NCBI RefSeq assembly: GCF_046224405.1
Contig: NZ_JBJXRK010000026.1
Location: 1-32,814 of the forward strand
Direction: 5' to 3'
DNA length: 32,814 bases
DNA from: Gudongella sp046224405
GTDB taxonomy: Bacteria > Bacillota > Clostridia > Tissierellales > Tissierellaceae
Shown here: positions 32,203 through 32,814 of the stretch, in pieces
How the letters are laid out: each line of letters starts with the position of its first letter
How positions within the stretch are numbered: the first letter of the stretch is position 1
Position numbers and translations under genes: made by a program
The notes under the pieces: model-generated
What the model was told of the DNA's origin: nothing
Database searches by the model: none
Seen by the model: the letters and a program-made list of their open reading frames with translations, nothing else

Positions 32203-32772
32203 ATGACTAAGAGCTTATTGTTGGTAGGAGTTGGAGGACAGGGTACAATCCTTGTTTCAAAGATATTGTCCGAAGGTCTTCTGGAGGAAGGCTACGACGT
32301 TAAGATGGCTGAAATTCACGGGATGTCTCAGCGTGGAGGAAGTGTAACCACCCAGATAAGATTTGGGGATAAGGTCTATTCACCCACAGTAAACAAGGGG
32401 GATGCAGATGTTCTTGTATCCTTTGAGAAGATTGAGGCGCTGAGATACATTCCCATGCTGAAGAAAAACGGTACGCTGATCATTAATGAAGAGGAAATCT
32501 GGCCTCTAACGGTATTGGCTGGCCTTGAAGAATATCCTGAAGGTGTAATGGAAGAACTTAAGAAGAAGCTGGACAGTATTGTATCTGTTGATGCCAGAAG
32601 GATTGCTGAAGAAATCGGTGAGCCAAGATCCGCAAACATTGTTATGCTTGGATTGATGGTAAAGGCACTTGGGATAGACAAGATTGACTGGGTAAGCAAA
32701 ATCAAGAAATTCCTCCCAGAAAGATTCCATGAAGCGAATATAAAAGCATTTGAAAGAGGTCTAAGCCTCTAG
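32203..32772 (+). CDS. iorB: Indolepyruvate:ferredoxin oxidoreductase beta subunit
   Basis: This 189-residue subunit belongs to the pyruvate ferredoxin oxidoreductase gamma-like family. The N-terminus LLVGVGGQGTILVSKILSEG and the following EIHGMSQRGGSVTTQIRFG are characteristic of IorB and bind the CoA and TPP-site region with IorA. The length is standard. The ATG abuts the iorA stop with AGAGGTGA inside iorA, so translation is coupled. A terminator follows. Confidence 0.95.
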   Translation: MTKSLLLVGVGGQGTILVSKILSEGLLEEGYDVKMAEIHGMSQRGGSVTTQIRFGDKVYSPTVNKGDADVLVSFEKIEALRYIPMLKKNGTLIINEEEIWPLTVLAGLEEYPEGVMEELKKKLDSIVSVDARRIAEEIGEPRSANIVMLGLMVKALGIDKIDWVSKIKKFLPERFHEANIKAFERGLSL

Positions 32773-32779
32773 CAAAAAG

Positions 32780-32806
32780 AAGTGCCACTTTATGTGGCGC
32801 TTTTTT
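32780..32806 (+). terminator. Rho-independent terminator of iorAB
   Basis: AAGTGCCAC (32780-32788) pairs with GTGGCGCTT (32794-32802), with one G-T pair, around a five-base loop and continues into a T run. Confidence 0.9.
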
Positions 32807-32814
32807 ATATGTTG

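Overview
The window looks like the chromosome of an anaerobic, peptide- and amino-acid-fermenting member of the Firmicutes, most likely class Clostridia. The basis is moderate-to-low GC content, strong AGGAGG-type ribosome binding sites, a trimeric NAD/ferredoxin-linked [FeFe]-hydrogenase, indolepyruvate:ferredoxin oxidoreductase, an agr-type quorum-sensing module and Rex-like operators. I cannot name a genus from the sequence alone. No rRNA, tRNA, CRISPR array, intact transposon or phage gene was recognised.

Bases 1-6440 are AT-rich accessory sequence. They hold three membrane-anchored or secreted proteins of unknown function, an AgrB-type peptide processing protease and an AgrA-like LytTR regulator followed by an AgrC-like GHKL kinase. 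They also hold several decaying or frameshifted reading frames: an out-of-frame tail at 638-696, a possible recombinase tail at 763-915, a frameshifted Cys-rich protein at 4760-5072 and a DUF4491 remnant at 6271-6413. No convincing agrD peptide gene was found.

At 6490-8682 on the minus strand is a complete catalase-peroxidase (katG) with a PerR-like box upstream. Bases 9085-18924 form one ten-kilobase operon on the plus strand: an S66 LD-carboxypeptidase, a five-gene oligopeptide ABC transporter, two M20 metallopeptidases and an IclR-family regulator. It has a good sigma-A promoter and a perfect 15-bp palindrome in the leader. The set reads as uptake and breakdown of peptides, possibly peptidoglycan-derived. 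A terminator at 19019-19046 closes it.

Bases 19045-22478 hold a 570-residue membrane protein of unknown function and a secreted stalk-domain (copper amine oxidase N-domain) protein. A leader ending in an attenuator-like terminator precedes the stalk-domain gene. A lone YlmA-like ABC ATPase lies on the minus strand at 22492-23268. Between it and the hydrogenase operon are two Rex-like operators.

Bases 23685-27801 encode the HydC, HydB and HydA subunits of a bifurcating-type hydrogenase. hydB is broken into two frames by a one-base deficit in a G run. A secreted M14 zinc carboxypeptidase follows on the minus strand, then a universal stress protein, a DUF1622 membrane protein and the iorAB pair. 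Together these suggest import of peptides, hydrolysis to amino acids, oxidation of aromatic 2-oxo acids by IorAB with reduction of ferredoxin, and disposal of ferredoxin and NADH electrons as H2 under Rex-type redox control. That metabolic link is inference.
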